A DNA stretch of 64,000 nt from Alkalibacterium olivapovliticus (GTDB taxonomy: Bacteria > Bacillota > Bacilli > Lactobacillales > Carnobacteriaceae_A), in NCBI RefSeq assembly GCF_003003275.1, contig NZ_PVTO01000004.1, positions 62,001 to 126,000 on the forward strand, in the 5' to 3' direction. A program made the translations under genes and the position numbers. The notes under the pieces are model-generated. The model was not told the origin of the DNA and made no database searches. It saw nothing but the letters and a program-made list of their open reading frames with translations. Shown one piece after another: positions 41,954-51,348 of this stretch (positions are counted from its first letter, which is position 1; the number at the start of each line of letters is the position of its first letter).

Positions 41954-44806
41954 ATGGCAAATGACAAAATTGAAGTGCGAGGCGCTAGGTCTCATAACTT
42001 AAAAAATATTAACGTCACCATCCCAAGAGACAAGCTCGTCGTTATGACCGGCCTGTCCGGATCGGGTAAAAGTTCGCTGGCATTTGATACCTTATATGCG
42101 GAAGGACAGCGTCGATACGTTGAATCCTTGTCGGCTTATGCCAGACAGTTTCTGGGACAGATGGATAAACCTGATGTTGATAGTATTGAAGGGTTGAGTC
42201 CCGCTATTTCTATCGATCAGAAAACCACCAGCAATAATCCTCGGTCAACTGTGGGGACTGCTACAGAAATAAACGATTATCTTAGATTAATGTATGCACG
42301 GATCGGGAAACCAATCTGTCCAAATGACGGAACAGAAATTTCTAGTCAGTCAATCGAACAGATGGTAGACCGTATTCTGGAATACCCTGAGAGTACACGA
42401 ATCCAAATTCTAGCACCGATCATTAAAGAGAAAAAAGGTCAGCATAAAAAAACACTTGAGAAGATCAAGAGTGAAGGGTACGTAAGATTAAGAGTTGACA
42501 ATGAAGTCATGGACATTGGGGACGACATTGAGCTGGAGAAAACTAAAAACCACTCGATTGAAGTGATTGTTGATCGTGTAGTAATCAAAGACGGCATTCG
42601 TTCACGCTTGTTTGATTCGCTTGAAGCAGCATTAACCTTAGCGGATGGCTATGTCATAGCGGATATAATCGGACAAGAAGAGGTGCTGTTTAGCGAGCAT
42701 TACGCTTGTCCGGTATGTGGGTTTACGCTCCCTCCTCTAGAACCCCGCCTGTTTTCTTTTAACGCCCCTTTTGGAGCCTGCTCTGAGTGTGACGGATTGG
42801 GAACCAAGCTGGAAGTAGATGTTGATCTGGTCATTCCTGATCCTGGATTGTCCATTGATGAAGGGGTCATTTTACCGTGGAGACCGATCAGTTCTAATTA
42901 TTATCCGCAGATGCTATCGCAGGCTTGTGAGTCTTTTGATATTGACACAACGATTCCCTTCAATGAACTGCCGAAGAAAAAGCAGAACATTATCTTGAAT
43001 GGGTCTAAAAACAAGAAATTCCACTTCCATTATAAAAATGATTTTGGAAGTGTGAGAGATACTATGATTCCATTTGAAGGGGTCATCAGTAACATATCCA
43101 GGCGGTATCATGAAACGAGCAGTGATTTCACACGCAATCAGATGCTGCAGTATATGACGGAACTGGAGTGTCATGTGTGTCACGGCAAACGATTAAGTGA
43201 TGAAGCACTTGCAGTAAAAGTGGAAGGACAGGATATTGGGGAAATCAGCAGTTATTCGATCGAAAGAGCGTATGAGTTCTTTAATTCTCTGACCCTATCG
43301 GAAACGGATAAAACGATTGCGGCTCCCATCAGAAAAGAAATTAAAGACCGCCTGACGTTTCTTCGTAATGTCGGACTGGATTACCTGACGCTAAACCGAA
43401 AAGCTGGAACCCTTTCGGGTGGGGAAGCACAGCGGATTAGGCTGGCAACTCAAATTGGATCTAATTTATCAGGAGTTCTGTATATCCTTGATGAGCCGTC
43501 CATCGGTCTTCATCAAAGAGACAACAACCGATTGATTGATTCCCTTAAGAAAATGAGAGACTTGGGCAATACACTCATAGTCGTCGAGCACGATGAAGAT
43601 ACGATGCGGGCAGCAGACTATGTTATTGATATCGGTCCTGGTGCAGGAGAAAGAGGCGGCGAGGTAGTTGCAACGGGAACGCCTGAAGATATCGAAAATC
43701 ATGAAACATCGATTACCGGAGCCTATTTATCTGGTAAAAAAGGGATCCCTGTACCTGAGACCCGTAGAAAAGAAAATCTAGGAAGCATTGATATAAAAGG
43801 GGCTCAGGAAAACAATTTGAAGAACCTGGATATTTCATTTCCTTTAGGTCGCTTCATTTCAGTTACTGGTGTATCCGGATCGGGTAAAAGTACACTGATC
43901 AATGAAATTTTGAAGAAGGCACTGGCACGGGAAGTAGGTCGTTCCAAAGCAAGACCAGGTAAGTTTAAATCCATCAAAGGATATGAGCAGCTGGAAAAAG
44001 TCATTGATATCGATCAAAGTCCGATTGGTCGGACGCCCAGAAGTAACCCGGCAACGTACACCAGTGTATTTGATGATATAAGAGACCTTTTTGCCAAAAC
44101 GAATGAAGCGAAAATGCGAGGGTATAAAAAAGGCCGATTCAGTTTCAACGTTAAAGGCGGCAGATGTGAAGCGTGCAGAGGTGACGGGATACTGAAAATT
44201 GAAATGCATTTCCTTCCCGATGTCTATGTTCCGTGTGAAGTCTGTAAAGGAACACGCTATAACTCCGAAACTTTGGAAATCAAGTACAAAGGTAAAAATA
44301 TTTCAGAAGTACTGGGAATGACTATTGAAGAAGCAGTAAATTTCTTCTCTAACATACCTAAAATAGAGCGTAAACTCCAAACCATAATCGATGTAGGGTT
44401 AGGTTATGTAAGGTTAGGCCAGCCAGCTACCACTTTGTCTGGTGGAGAAGCTCAGAGGATGAAACTCGCAAGTGAATTGCACAAGCGTCAGAATGGTCAT
44501 AATTTTTATATACTAGATGAACCGACAACAGGACTGCACGCTGATGATATTGCCAGACTGCTGGTCGTACTTGACCGACTGGTAGAAGCCGGCAACACGG
44601 TGCTAGTTATCGAGCACAATTTAGATGTCATCAAAGTGGCTGATCATATCATCGATCTGGGACCTGAAGGCGGTCAGGGAGGCGGTTCGCTTATCGCCAC
44701 TGGAACACCTGAAGAAATAGCAGAATGTGAGAACAGCTATACAGGGTATTATCTGAAGCCAATCCTGAACAAAGCAAATAAAGTAAAAGAAAAAAATCAG
44801 TCGTAA
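41954..44806 (+). CDS. uvrA: Excinuclease ABC subunit A
   Basis: UvrA finds bulky DNA damage and loads UvrB in nucleotide excision repair. The 950 residues hold two ABC ATPase modules, with Walker [15 protein letters not shown] near residue 32 and [14 protein letters not shown] near 638, two LSGGEAQR signatures, and zinc modules with CPVC...CSEC (about 253-280) and CEAC...CEVC (about 738-762). No uvrB is adjacent, although many Firmicutes have uvrB-uvrA. No LexA-type box was found in the leader. It is followed 104 bases later by liaX. Confidence 0.98.
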   Translation: MANDKIEVRGARSHNLKNINVTIPRDKLVVMTGLSGSGKSSLAFDTLYAEGQRRYVESLSAYARQFLGQMDKPDVDSIEGLSPAISIDQKTTSNNPRSTVGTATEINDYLRLMYARIGKPICPNDGTEISSQSIEQMVDRILEYPESTRIQILAPIIKEKKGQHKKTLEKIKSEGYVRLRVDNEVMDIGDDIELEKTKNHSIEVIVDRVVIKDGIRSRLFDSLEAALTLADGYVIADIIGQEEVLFSEHYACPVCGFTLPPLEPRLFSFNAPFGACSECDGLGTKLEVDVDLVIPDPGLSIDEGVILPWRPISSNYYPQMLSQACESFDIDTTIPFNELPKKKQNIILNGSKNKKFHFHYKNDFGSVRDTMIPFEGVISNISRRYHETSSDFTRNQMLQYMTELECHVCHGKRLSDEALAVKVEGQDIGEISSYSIERAYEFFNSLTLSETDKTIAAPIRKEIKDRLTFLRNVGLDYLTLNRKAGTLSGGEAQRIRLATQIGSNLSGVLYILDEPSIGLHQRDNNRLIDSLKKMRDLGNTLIVVEHDEDTMRAADYVIDIGPGAGERGGEVVATGTPEDIENHETSITGAYLSGKKGIPVPETRRKENLGSIDIKGAQENNLKNLDISFPLGRFISVTGVSGSGKSTLINEILKKALAREVGRSKARPGKFKSIKGYEQLEKVIDIDQSPIGRTPRSNPATYTSVFDDIRDLFAKTNEAKMRGYKKGRFSFNVKGGRCEACRGDGILKIEMHFLPDVYVPCEVCKGTRYNSETLEIKYKGKNISEVLGMTIEEAVNFFSNIPKIERKLQTIIDVGLGYVRLGQPATTLSGGEAQRMKLASELHKRQNGHNFYILDEPTTGLHADDIARLLVVLDRLVEAGNTVLVIEHNLDVIKVADHIIDLGPEGGQGGGSLIATGTPEEIAECENSYTGYYLKPILNKANKVKEKNQS

Positions 44807-44910
44807 GCCCTATGACAAAATCCGGTCTTTCATTCATACTATAAGATAGATACCAAGATAGTAGACAGTTCCCGATATTAAAGGATGTAAACTAAATAGG
44901 AGGGTAAACA

Positions 44911-46614
44911 ATGAATGAAAGAGAACGTATATTGGAATTAATGAAAACAGGCGTGATTTCTACAGAAGAAGGTTTGGATTTACTGGAATCGATTGCCACT
45001 AAAGAAGACAAGAAACAGGAAGACCCTGTATTCAACTCAGATGAAGTAGAATTTGAAGATCAGTCAGAACCGATTGAAGATGAAGCTGAGAATGAGAAAC
45101 AGAAACAGGCAGAAGAATCCCTGGAGCAGTTAGTCTCTGAAATTAACGAATACTCTGTAGAATTAGACACAATCAGTGCTAAGCTGACGGACAGCAGAAA
45201 AGAACTGCAGCTTAAAAAAGAAGAGCTGGCTGGTATTGACCAGTCCAGTAAAGAATCAATCCAAAAAGAGAAAAATAACATTATCGAAAAAATTAAAACG
45301 ATTCAGAAAGAACTTGAATTGATCAAGCAGCTGGATGAAGTAGACACTACAGAGGAAATTATCGCATTAAGAGACGAAATCAATGACCTTGATAAAGTCC
45401 TGACTGATATAGAAGAAAAGTCAGATGATGATGAAACAGGTAAAAAACGTATTGAGTTCGAAGAAGAAATTATCGAACTTGAAGAAAAAATTAGCGAACT
45501 GAGTGAGCAAAAAGCTGAGCTCATGAAGAAATTGCATAAATCTAAAATGAAACAATGGACCTTAAAAGCTAAGCAGGCAACTGCTCAGTTTGAGATTCCG
45601 GAAGACTGGGAGAAAAAAGCAAGTGAAGAATTCTCCAAAGCTGGTGAAAAACTCGATGCTGCGAGCAAAGAGTGGTCTAAACTGTTCAAAACGAAAGTCG
45701 ATAAAGCATCTAAAAGCGATATTTCTGAAACGGTACGCTCTAATATCGAAAATGCTATGAGCCACTTTGACTGGAAAGATATCAATATGAAAGTTCCAGC
45801 ATTGAGCACAAGAGATTTTACAAAAGAGTGGACGTATGAGAACACAACAGCCACTATCCTGGACTTCAAACTGGCTAACGGAAAAGTTGTCCTGAAACCT
45901 GGTACTGACGAGAAGATATCTTTTAAAGCAAAAGGAAAATTATATGGTAAAATGGATGAAGAAACACCAGTAGAATCATTTGATGCACGCAGTACTATGA
46001 CGATTGATGAAGACAAACTGGTCTGTCATGTGCCGAATAAACGTGTGTATGTCGAATTGGAAGTGACGCTTCCTAAACGGACTTATGATTATATCTCCAT
46101 CACAATGCTGAACGGGAAACTTTCGATCAAAGACCTGGCAGCAAAAGACGTTTTTGCCAAATCCACTAATGGATCACTTACCTTTGAGCAGTTACAGGCA
46201 ACCATGCTGGAAGTGAAAGGCTCAAATGGTGCTATCAGTATTAAAGAGTCTGATCTGAAAGATGTTCTGGCGGGATCGGTCAACGGATCTATCCTGTTCC
46301 ACGGCAAAACAGAGAGTGCAGACTTCTCAACCACTAATGGGGAAATAAAAGTAACATTAACAGATAAGAAAGTAGTCAGAGTGAATGCCAATACGATAAA
46401 TGGTAATGTCAAATTAGCTCTTCCAGCAGGTAGAGGGATCGAAGGTAAAGCAAAAACGACATTTGGGAAAGTGAAAAGTCGCTTGTCTGATACTGAACCG
46501 ATGGATAAAGTTGAACACACGATGTACATCAAGCGAGTTACGGGTGAAACACCTTTAGACTTTTTTGCAGGAACAACAACGGGTAACATCCTGATCAAAG
46601 ATACAGATCAATAA
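44911..46614 (+). CDS. liaX: LiaX-like DUF4097 envelope-stress protein
   Basis: A 567-residue protein without a signal peptide. The N-terminal 25 residues (ERILELMKTGVISTEEGLDLLE) are the SHOCT-like module of the YvlB/LiaX family. Residues about 45-230 are highly charged coiled coil, and the C-terminal 280 form the DUF4097 beta-helix of repeated N-G and T-x-N-G turns (LNGKLSIKDL, STNGSLTFEQ, SVNGSILFHG, TTNGEIKVTL). In enterococci LiaX senses daptomycin and peptides at the surface and controls the LiaFSR response. Two small membrane genes behind it complete liaXYZ. AGGAGGG precedes the ATG. Confidence 0.9.
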   Translation: MNERERILELMKTGVISTEEGLDLLESIATKEDKKQEDPVFNSDEVEFEDQSEPIEDEAENEKQKQAEESLEQLVSEINEYSVELDTISAKLTDSRKELQLKKEELAGIDQSSKESIQKEKNNIIEKIKTIQKELELIKQLDEVDTTEEIIALRDEINDLDKVLTDIEEKSDDDETGKKRIEFEEEIIELEEKISELSEQKAELMKKLHKSKMKQWTLKAKQATAQFEIPEDWEKKASEEFSKAGEKLDAASKEWSKLFKTKVDKASKSDISETVRSNIENAMSHFDWKDINMKVPALSTRDFTKEWTYENTTATILDFKLANGKVVLKPGTDEKISFKAKGKLYGKMDEETPVESFDARSTMTIDEDKLVCHVPNKRVYVELEVTLPKRTYDYISITMLNGKLSIKDLAAKDVFAKSTNGSLTFEQLQATMLEVKGSNGAISIKESDLKDVLAGSVNGSILFHGKTESADFSTTNGEIKVTLTDKKVVRVNANTINGNVKLALPAGRGIEGKAKTTFGKVKSRLSDTEPMDKVEHTMYIKRVTGETPLDFFAGTTTGNILIKDTDQ

Positions 46615-46638
46615 ATCAATGGAAACGAGGGGTGCAAA

Positions 46639-46941
46639 ATGAAAAAGTTAGCTAAATCAAAAGATAATGCAGTTATTTTTGGAGTGTTAGGCGGATTAGG
46701 CGACTACTTTGGAATCGATCCAGTTCTACTGAGAGTTATTGTCGTAGTGGCAACTTTCATTGGCGTAGGTTCGACCGTTCCAATCTATTTGTTATTAGCG
46801 CTGGTCATGCCTGACACTAATGAAACAGTAAGTAAACCGTCTTCTCACACAAAAAAATCGTCTCCTTTCGGTAATTTAAACGAAAAACCCAAACGGAAAG
46901 AGGCAGAAAAAGTAGAAGACGAGGACTGGAGTGATTTTTAA
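46639..46941 (+). CDS. liaY: PspC-domain membrane protein (LiaY-like)
   Basis: A 100-residue protein with a PspC domain: KSKDNAVIFGVLGGLGDYFGIDP is the N-terminal amphipathic part, followed by one long membrane segment (about 31-58) and a polar C-terminal tail. In enterococci LiaY connects LiaX to the membrane and to cardiolipin remodelling. It follows liaX by 24 bases with ACGAGGGG upstream, and liaZ starts three bases after its stop, so the three genes should be one transcript. Confidence 0.9.
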   Translation: MKKLAKSKDNAVIFGVLGGLGDYFGIDPVLLRVIVVVATFIGVGSTVPIYLLLALVMPDTNETVSKPSSHTKKSSPFGNLNEKPKRKEAEKVEDEDWSDF

Positions 46942-46944
46942 TTT

Positions 46945-47274
46945 ATGAAATGGTGGCAACGAATATTAGCTAATACTATTATTTTTCTAGCGCTGGCAGG
47001 TTTTCTTGGAGGCTTTTACATTGATTCGTGGGCAACCGCACTAGTTGCAGCAGTTGTTTTCGGAATTCTGAATGTAATCGTCAAGCCGATTTTAGTGATA
47101 CTGTCATTCCCCATAACGATGATGACGCTGGGACTTTTTTACTTCGTCATAAATGGGTTGATGTTATGGCTGACAGCTGCGCTCGTTAGTGGATTCGGGT
47201 TCAGTTCATTTATAATGGCACTGGTCGTAGCGTTTATCGTTTCAGCGCTCAATGCATTCTTTAATAACGCATAA
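46945..47274 (+). CDS. liaZ: Phage-holin-family 4 / YvlD membrane protein (LiaZ-like)
   Basis: A 109-residue protein with four hydrophobic segments and few charged residues. NVIVKPILVILSFPITMMTLGLFYFVINGLMLWLTA (cited in part) is characteristic of the YvlD/phage_holin_4_2 family. It is the third gene of the liaXYZ-like operon, coupled to liaY. Its exact role is unknown; in B. subtilis yvlD belongs to the envelope-stress operon yvlABCD. A strong terminator follows. Confidence 0.9.
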   Translation: MKWWQRILANTIIFLALAGFLGGFYIDSWATALVAAVVFGILNVIVKPILVILSFPITMMTLGLFYFVINGLMLWLTAALVSGFGFSSFIMALVVAFIVSALNAFFNNA

Positions 47275-47307
47275 ATAAAAGTGCCGGAAAATAACTAGTT
47301 AAAGAAA

Positions 47308-47353
47308 AAACACCGTCAGACCAAGGATTATATTCCTTGGTCTGACGGTGTTT
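47308..47353. terminator. Very strong bidirectional terminator
   Basis: AACACCGTCAGACCAAGG pairs perfectly with CCTTGGTCTGACGGTGTT, an 18-bp stem, with A-rich and T-rich flanks. It separates liaXYZ from the convergent ABC exporter. Confidence 0.95.
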
Positions 47354-47407
47354 CTATATGCCTGCATTCCTGAATTTCTAAAAGCGACTTTAGTATCAGC
47401 CAGTCAT

Positions 47408-48223
47408 TTAATTTTTGTTTTTATACAGATACATTGTCAAAGGACCAAAGAGGGTTACTAATAATCCGGAAGAGACAAGAGTCCAAAGGATTTCTGTCTG
47501 AACATCGTAACCATGCATTAACCCTCGAACGGAGTCGACTAACATCGAAATAGGATTAACATTTACGAACCATTCCAGCACAAGCGGCATTGTTTCCGGA
47601 TCTACAAACGCACTGCTCAAAAACGTGAGTGGGAAAATGATCATCATGGCTGTTGCCATCAATGCATTTTCTGACTCCATGACAAGAGCGAGAACTGTCC
47701 AGATCCATGATAAACTGAAGGCAAACAGCAAGAGTAAAGCCACAGCCATGCCTACGCCAATGAGATTGCCTTCAGGTCTGAAGCCTAAGATCATCGCAAA
47801 CCCAATCATGATGACCGAGGCTACGCTGTATCTTAAAGTGTCAAAAAGCATCGCACCGACAAGCGAAGAGGGAGACCAGATCGGCAAAGTTCTCTGACGG
47901 TCGAAGAATCCTTTCTGCAGATCTTTATTCAAGTCCAGTCCGGTGTACATGGTGATCTGGACTACAGTCTGGACAAGGATACCAGGTAAAATGTACTGAA
48001 GGTATTCCTGAACTGATCCAGCGATTGCTCCTCCAAAAAGGTAAGTGAACATCAGAAGAAAAAGTATCGGCATAGCAGTAATATCCATTAAGGCCATAGG
48101 TGTATGCTTTGTTTTAAGTAACGACCGCATCGCGAATGTACCGACTGAGGCCATCGCACCAGGTGGTGTCGGTCGTTTTGTAGATATGATAGCGTCATCG
48201 AGATTTTTTTGTCTAGTGTCCAT
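47408..48223 (-). CDS. ABC-2 type exporter permease (DrrB-like)
   Basis: A 271-residue membrane subunit with six predicted segments. The ABC-2 signature region lies near residues 180-220 (VMESENALMATAMMIIFPLTFLSSAFVDPETMP, cited in part), and the C-terminal part ends PLTMYLYKNKN. Such permeases export drugs, antibiotics or glycolipids. The start at 48223 (MDTRQKN) follows AGGAGG and lies 17 bases after the ATPase stop; a longer in-frame opening reaching 48274 lies inside the ATPase gene. Substrate is unknown. Confidence 0.92.
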   Translation of the reverse strand: MDTRQKNLDDAIISTKRPTPPGAMASVGTFAMRSLLKTKHTPMALMDITAMPILFLLMFTYLFGGAIAGSVQEYLQYILPGILVQTVVQITMYTGLDLNKDLQKGFFDRQRTLPIWSPSSLVGAMLFDTLRYSVASVIMIGFAMILGFRPEGNLIGVGMAVALLLLFAFSLSWIWTVLALVMESENALMATAMMIIFPLTFLSSAFVDPETMPLVLEWFVNVNPISMLVDSVRGLMHGYDVQTEILWTLVSSGLLVTLFGPLTMYLYKNKN

Positions 48224-48239
48224 ATCAGGACCTCCTTCT

Positions 48240-49184
48240 CTATTCTTCATCTGTAAGCGCAAGAAATACTTCATCTAAGCTGGGCTGACTCAACGAGAAA
48301 GTGATTAGTTCAATCTCAGCTGCGGTCAGTTCATTGAGAGCTTTAGCGGCAACAGCAGGGTCAGTGACTTTAACCAGTAATTGAGATTTTTTTGTTGATT
48401 CCTGAAGGACGGACCCTATACTATCCTCCAATATGACTCTGGAACGATCATAATCATACTCGTTTTTTAACGTGACATGCAGCATTCCGGTCCCTACAGA
48501 TGCCTTTAGTTCAGTGGATGTCCCTTCTGCTATGATTTTACCTTTATTTATCACAGCTATACGGTCAGCAAGCTGATCAGCTTCATCCAGATACTGGGTG
48601 GTCAACAGCACAGTGGTCCCGGCTTTGGTCAAAGTACGAATGACGTCCCAAACCTGATTTCTGCTTCTCGGATCCAATCCGGTTGTCGGTTCATCCAGAA
48701 ATAGAAGGTCAGGTGTAACAACTATACTTGCAGCTATATCTAATCGTCTACGCATGCCTCCAGAGTAATCTTTAGACTGTTTACCGGCGGCGTCGGACAA
48801 TCCGAAAGCTTTTAATAATTCGCTTGCTCTTTTTCGGGCATCTTTTCTTGAAAAACCAACTAGTCTGGAAACCATTACCAGATTTTCCATCCCAGTCAGA
48901 TCTTCATCAATCGACGCATACTGACCTGTCATGGCGATTCTTGGACGGATTTTTTTTGACTCGCCTGTCACATCGTGACCAAAAATAGAAGCGGTTCCTT
49001 CATCTATCTTTAATAAAGTACTTAACATTCGAACCGTGGTGGTTTTTCCGGCTCCGTTAGGACCGAGGAATCCATAAACTGTTCCTTTTTCGATTTTCAA
49101 GTCGATTTCATCGACTGCATAGAAGGCATCAAACTTCTTAATCAACCCTTTGGCTTCTACTGCATACTCAATAGTCTGTGCCAT
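48240..49184 (-). CDS. ABC exporter ATP-binding protein (DrrA-like)
   Basis: A 314-residue ATPase of the daunorubicin-resistance (DrrA) group. Walker A is GPNGAGKTTTVRML (about residue 39), the signature is YSGGMRRRLD, Walker B is [16 protein letters not shown], and the H-loop is LLTTQYLDEADQLADR. The last 90 residues form the C-terminal regulatory domain typical of DrrA. It is the first gene of a two-gene exporter operon, divergent from the double-MerR regulator. Confidence 0.94.
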   Translation of the reverse strand: MAQTIEYAVEAKGLIKKFDAFYAVDEIDLKIEKGTVYGFLGPNGAGKTTTVRMLSTLLKIDEGTASIFGHDVTGESKKIRPRIAMTGQYASIDEDLTGMENLVMVSRLVGFSRKDARKRASELLKAFGLSDAAGKQSKDYSGGMRRRLDIAASIVVTPDLLFLDEPTTGLDPRSRNQVWDVIRTLTKAGTTVLLTTQYLDEADQLADRIAVINKGKIIAEGTSTELKASVGTGMLHVTLKNEYDYDRSRVILEDSIGSVLQESTKKSQLLVKVTDPAVAAKALNELTAAEIELITFSLSQPSLDEVFLALTDEE

Positions 49185-49271
49185 ACTTGCCCAACTCCTT
49201 CTGTTTTTTATGTTATTCGAAGCAACCTTTTCAATACTAAATACTGAGTTGCCTGATTCCGCACCTCCTTA

Positions 49272-49313
49272 ACCAGTGTACAACACTTATGCAAGTCCCT
49301 AAGTAGTGCTGGT
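49272..49313 (-). promoter_or_regulatory. Dyad in the ABC exporter promoter region
   Basis: ACCAG and CTGGT are the outer halves; CACTTA and TAAGTAGTG are the inner halves, which are ten bases apart. On the minus strand TTAGGG-16-TACACT could be the promoter, with part of the dyad inside the spacer. Confidence 0.5.
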
Positions 49314-49369
49314 CTGGTCCTTGTCAGTTAAGGGGTAAAATTAAAAAAACCTGTCATGTGCTTTAACCT

Positions 49370-49398
49370 TTTACTTTAAAGTGGAATTGAACTATAAT
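49370..49398 (+). promoter_or_regulatory. Promoter of the double-MerR gene with internal palindrome
   Basis: TTTACT and TATAAT are 17 bases apart. ACTTTAAAGT (49373-49382), a perfect 10-bp palindrome, overlaps the -35 and the start of the spacer, which would suit autoregulation. Confidence 0.55.
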
Positions 49399-49467
49399 AA
49401 CCAGAAGGTGAAGGTCACGTGTACAGTTACATGATTTCAAACACTGTTCAGCGAAAGGATGTAAACG

Positions 49468-50217
49468 ATGAAGGGAATAGAAATAGCAAGGCTATGCAAT
49501 GTGTCTACCAGTACTTTAAAACATTACGAAGAATGGGGTCTTGTTCCGGAGATACCCAGATCAGAGAATGGATACCGTAATTATTCACCTGTTCATTTAG
49601 CCTATTTCCAGTGCATTATCAGTTTGAATATTGGGTATGGTATGGCATTTGTTAAAGAACTGATGCCGCTGATTCACAAGGGAGAGACCATGACAGTATT
49701 ATGGAGCGTGAACCAGGCTCAGTCAGTCCTGCAGGAGGAAAGACGTCAGGCAGAGCAGATACTGAAACTGCTTGAAAAGGAAGATGTAGACTGGTTCGAT
49801 TCTATTCGCAGAAAAAAAAGTCACTACACGATAGGTGAAGCTGCAGAAATAGCAGGAGTTGCGACATCAGCCATTCGTCATTGGGAGCTGGAACAGCTGA
49901 TCAATCCTGCACGGCATGCGGAAAGTGGATACAGGTTATTTTCTTCTGAAGATATCAGACGGATTTTGATTATACGCACAGTATCTAAAGCCGCCTGGTC
50001 ACTTGATATTGTTAGAGAAGTACTTGAAGAAGCAGATAGACATGATCTGACTAGAACTAAAGAGATGGCAGCCCGTTCGCTGGAGTATATTGATGTCACA
50101 CTGATAGCCCGCATTAAAGCAATGGCTTCGTTAACTGCCTTACTGGACCTCATATGCACCGAAAGCGATATTTGGGCAGCTGAGAATCTGGGTCATTATG
50201 CCTATTATCAGAAGTAA
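49468..50217 (+). CDS. Tandem double-MerR transcription regulator
   Basis: A 249-residue protein with two MerR-type winged helices. The first spans about 1-70 (IEIARLCNVSTSTLKHYEEWGLVPEI, NGYRNYS), the second about 118-188 (YTIGEAAEIAGVATSAIRHWELEQLI, SGYRLFSSEDIRRI); both are cited in part. A coiled stretch of about 40 residues links them and a third helical part ends the protein. Normal MerR proteins have one helix-turn-helix and dimerise. Divergence from the DrrAB-like exporter implies that it controls the exporter. No clear effector domain or Cys metal site is visible. Confidence 0.85.
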   Translation: MKGIEIARLCNVSTSTLKHYEEWGLVPEIPRSENGYRNYSPVHLAYFQCIISLNIGYGMAFVKELMPLIHKGETMTVLWSVNQAQSVLQEERRQAEQILKLLEKEDVDWFDSIRRKKSHYTIGEAAEIAGVATSAIRHWELEQLINPARHAESGYRLFSSEDIRRILIIRTVSKAAWSLDIVREVLEEADRHDLTRTKEMAARSLEYIDVTLIARIKAMASLTALLDLICTESDIWAAENLGHYAYYQK

Positions 50218-50395
50218 GGCTTTAAGACAATGCTGATCAGCGATGTTCCAGCAGCTAGGAGAGAGATGAGCAGACATACAGGCATCAGCAGCGATGTAAA
50301 CTCCTTCGGAAGCCATCAGACTCTTTCATCTATAAAGGCAAGCTGAAATATGATATGATTAAGACATGTTTGATTATGTGTAAAGGAGATTGAGA

Positions 50396-51334
50396 ATGGG
50401 CGCTTCAGTAAAAATACATGAACTAGTAGATGCAATGGATGACATAAGTGTAGTCATCGGAGAAGAGCATTTGGATCGTGAGATCGTAATCAGTGATCTA
50501 TCTCGACCAGCACTTGAATTAACCGGTTATTTCTGTTTTTACCCACAAAACAGAATGCAGCTTTTAGGTAAAACGGAATTGTCATTTGCTGAACGAATGA
50601 CAAGTGACGAACGCTATATCGTAATGAAACGAATGTGTCAGGCCGATACACCAGCATTTTTGGTGTCACGGAGTTTAGAACCACCTAAAGAGCTGATTAA
50701 AGCGGCTAAAGAGAAGGGGATCCCGGTTCTTGTCTCTAAACGGTCGACTACACGATTGTCGTCCAACGTCACCAACTTTTTAGAAGAACGTCTGGCAGAA
50801 CGTATTTCTCAGCATGGTGTTCTAGTCGATATATACGGGATGGGTGTGCTCATAATAGGAGATTCCGGAATTGGAAAATCAGAGACGGCACTTGAACTTA
50901 TTCAGCGTGGACACCGACTGGTTGCTGATGACCGTGTAGAACTGTATATGATGGATGAAAGACGTATCATTGGTGAACCACCAGAAATACTGAGACATCT
51001 AATTGAAATTCGTGGCATAGGAGTCATTGATGTCGTTAATTTATTTGGCGTAGGGTCTATACGATCGAAAAAAACAGTGGATTTGGTTATCAATTTAGAA
51101 CACTGGGACAAGAACAGACAATATGATCGTCTGGGGCATAATTTGGACAAAATGAGATTCTTTAATGTTGAGATTCCTAAATTGTCGATTCCCGTAAAAG
51201 TAGGACGAAACCTGTCCATCATTATTGAAATAGCAACGATGAATATACGAGCTAAAGAAATGGGATATGATGCGACTAAAACCTTTGAAAAGAATCTGAA
51301 TAATCTAATCAGAGAAAATACTCAAGGAGACTAA
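50396..51334 (+). CDS. hprK: HPr kinase/phosphorylase
   Basis: It phosphorylates HPr at Ser46, or reverses this, and so governs carbon catabolite control. The 312 residues have an N-terminal domain, the P-loop GDSGIGKSETALEL (about residue 155), HRLVADDRVEL, and the family signature IEIRGIGVIDVVNLFGVGSI near residue 205. The start at ATG 50396 lies six bases behind AAAGGAGA; a TTG at 50390 overlaps that site. lgt follows after 14 bases and gpsA and galU continue the operon, a standard Firmicutes order. Confidence 0.97.
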   Translation: MGASVKIHELVDAMDDISVVIGEEHLDREIVISDLSRPALELTGYFCFYPQNRMQLLGKTELSFAERMTSDERYIVMKRMCQADTPAFLVSRSLEPPKELIKAAKEKGIPVLVSKRSTTRLSSNVTNFLEERLAERISQHGVLVDIYGMGVLIIGDSGIGKSETALELIQRGHRLVADDRVELYMMDERRIIGEPPEILRHLIEIRGIGVIDVVNLFGVGSIRSKKTVDLVINLEHWDKNRQYDRLGHNLDKMRFFNVEIPKLSIPVKVGRNLSIIIEIATMNIRAKEMGYDATKTFEKNLNNLIRENTQGD

Positions 51335-51348
51335 CAGGAGGAACTTGA

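Larger units (their letters stand above)
49185..49467. other. Divergent control region of the ABC exporter and double-MerR gene
   Basis: This 283-base gap holds a dyad at 49272-49313 (ACCAG/CTGGT outer, CACTTA/TAAGTAGTG inner) in front of the exporter and a promoter with an internal palindrome at 49370-49398 in front of the regulator. MerR-type proteins act from dyads placed between -35 and -10. Confidence 0.6.

Noticed and set aside
44807-44910. LiaR-type operator before liaX
   Set aside because: No convincing inverted repeat could be aligned with a LiaR site, and a -10-like TATAAG at 44840 has no fitting -35.
46089-46598. 169-codon open frame antisense to liaX
   Set aside because: It is a mirror of the repetitive liaX coding sequence, lacks a ribosome site and has no known domain.
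50218-50395. Small gene between the double-MerR gene and hprK
   Set aside because: Only short frames without ribosome sites are present; a loose direct repeat around CAGCGATGT (about 50240 and 50291) is the only pattern.
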